Part shown: piece after piece, positions 6,867-6,895 of the stretch | Layout: every line of letters starts with the position of its first letter | Numbering within the stretch: the first letter of the stretch is position 1 | Source: Chitinophagales bacterium | Lineage (GTDB): Bacteria; Bacteroidota; Bacteroidia; Chitinophagales; UBA2359 | Assembly (NCBI GenBank): GCA_020629335.1 | Contig: JAHDDN010000142.1 | Location: forward strand, 1 to 6,895 | Direction of reading: 5' to 3' | DNA length: 6,895 nt | Program-made: the position numbers and the translations under genes | Notes under the pieces: model-generated | The model's input: the letters and a program-made list of their open reading frames with translations, nothing else | Told to the model about the DNA's origin: nothing | The model's database searches: none

Positions 6867-6885
6867 GCCCTTATGGGAAAAGGGC
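6867..6885. other. Short GC hairpin at the right edge
   Basis: GCCCTT (6867-6872) and AAGGGC (6880-6885) form a 6-base-pair stem around a 7-base loop. No U-rich tract follows on the plus strand and only a weak T-rich stretch follows on the minus strand, so an intrinsic terminator is not convincing. It could end a minus-strand gene entering from the right, or belong to an element beyond the window. Confidence 0.25.
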
Positions 6886-6895
6886 GCACACACTG

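Noticed and set aside
1..6895. A multi-gene novel system (defence, secretion or biosynthesis)
   Set aside because: Only two genes are supported. They are convergent, belong to known families and show no functional link in the sequence.

Overview
The window looks like a piece of a Bacteroidota chromosome. The main evidence is a 1685-residue secreted protein ending in a type IX secretion (T9SS) type A sorting domain, a system confined to that phylum. Supporting evidence is the AT-rich intergenic DNA (63 G+C in 240 bases counted by hand, 26%), the candidate promoters of the TTG / TAnnTTTG type, and the lack of Shine-Dalgarno sequences. Coding DNA is about 35-41% G+C in hand-counted lines. A marine or gliding lineage such as Saprospiria would fit, but this is a guess.

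Layout. Positions 1-564 are AT-rich DNA with no convincing gene and one orphan promoter-like site (127-156). Positions 598-757 are a sharply bounded GC-rich island (92 G+C in 160 bases for 601-760, 57.5%) that can fold into hairpins. An 80-codon frame runs through it, but it looks like a structured non-coding or dispersed repeat element. Positions 818-1672 (+) encode an alpha/beta hydrolase with a complete Ser-Asp-His triad and a signal or lipoprotein-type N-terminus. Positions 1682-6739 (-) encode a very large secreted M4 (thermolysin-family) metalloprotease. It has a propeptide, a catalytic domain, CUB-like and PKD modules, HYDIN/choice-of-anchor-like modules and the T9SS sorting domain. Positions 6740-6895 hold its likely promoter and a small hairpin at the right edge.

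The two genes are convergent with only 9 bases between their stop codons, so they are not an operon and nothing in the sequence links their functions. Both products probably act outside the cytoplasm: the hydrolase in the envelope, the protease on the surface or outside the cell.

I do not see a multi-gene novel system here. The points most worth a second look are the GC-rich island, the nested domain insertion and duplicated CUB-PKD cassette in the protease, and its TTG start codon.
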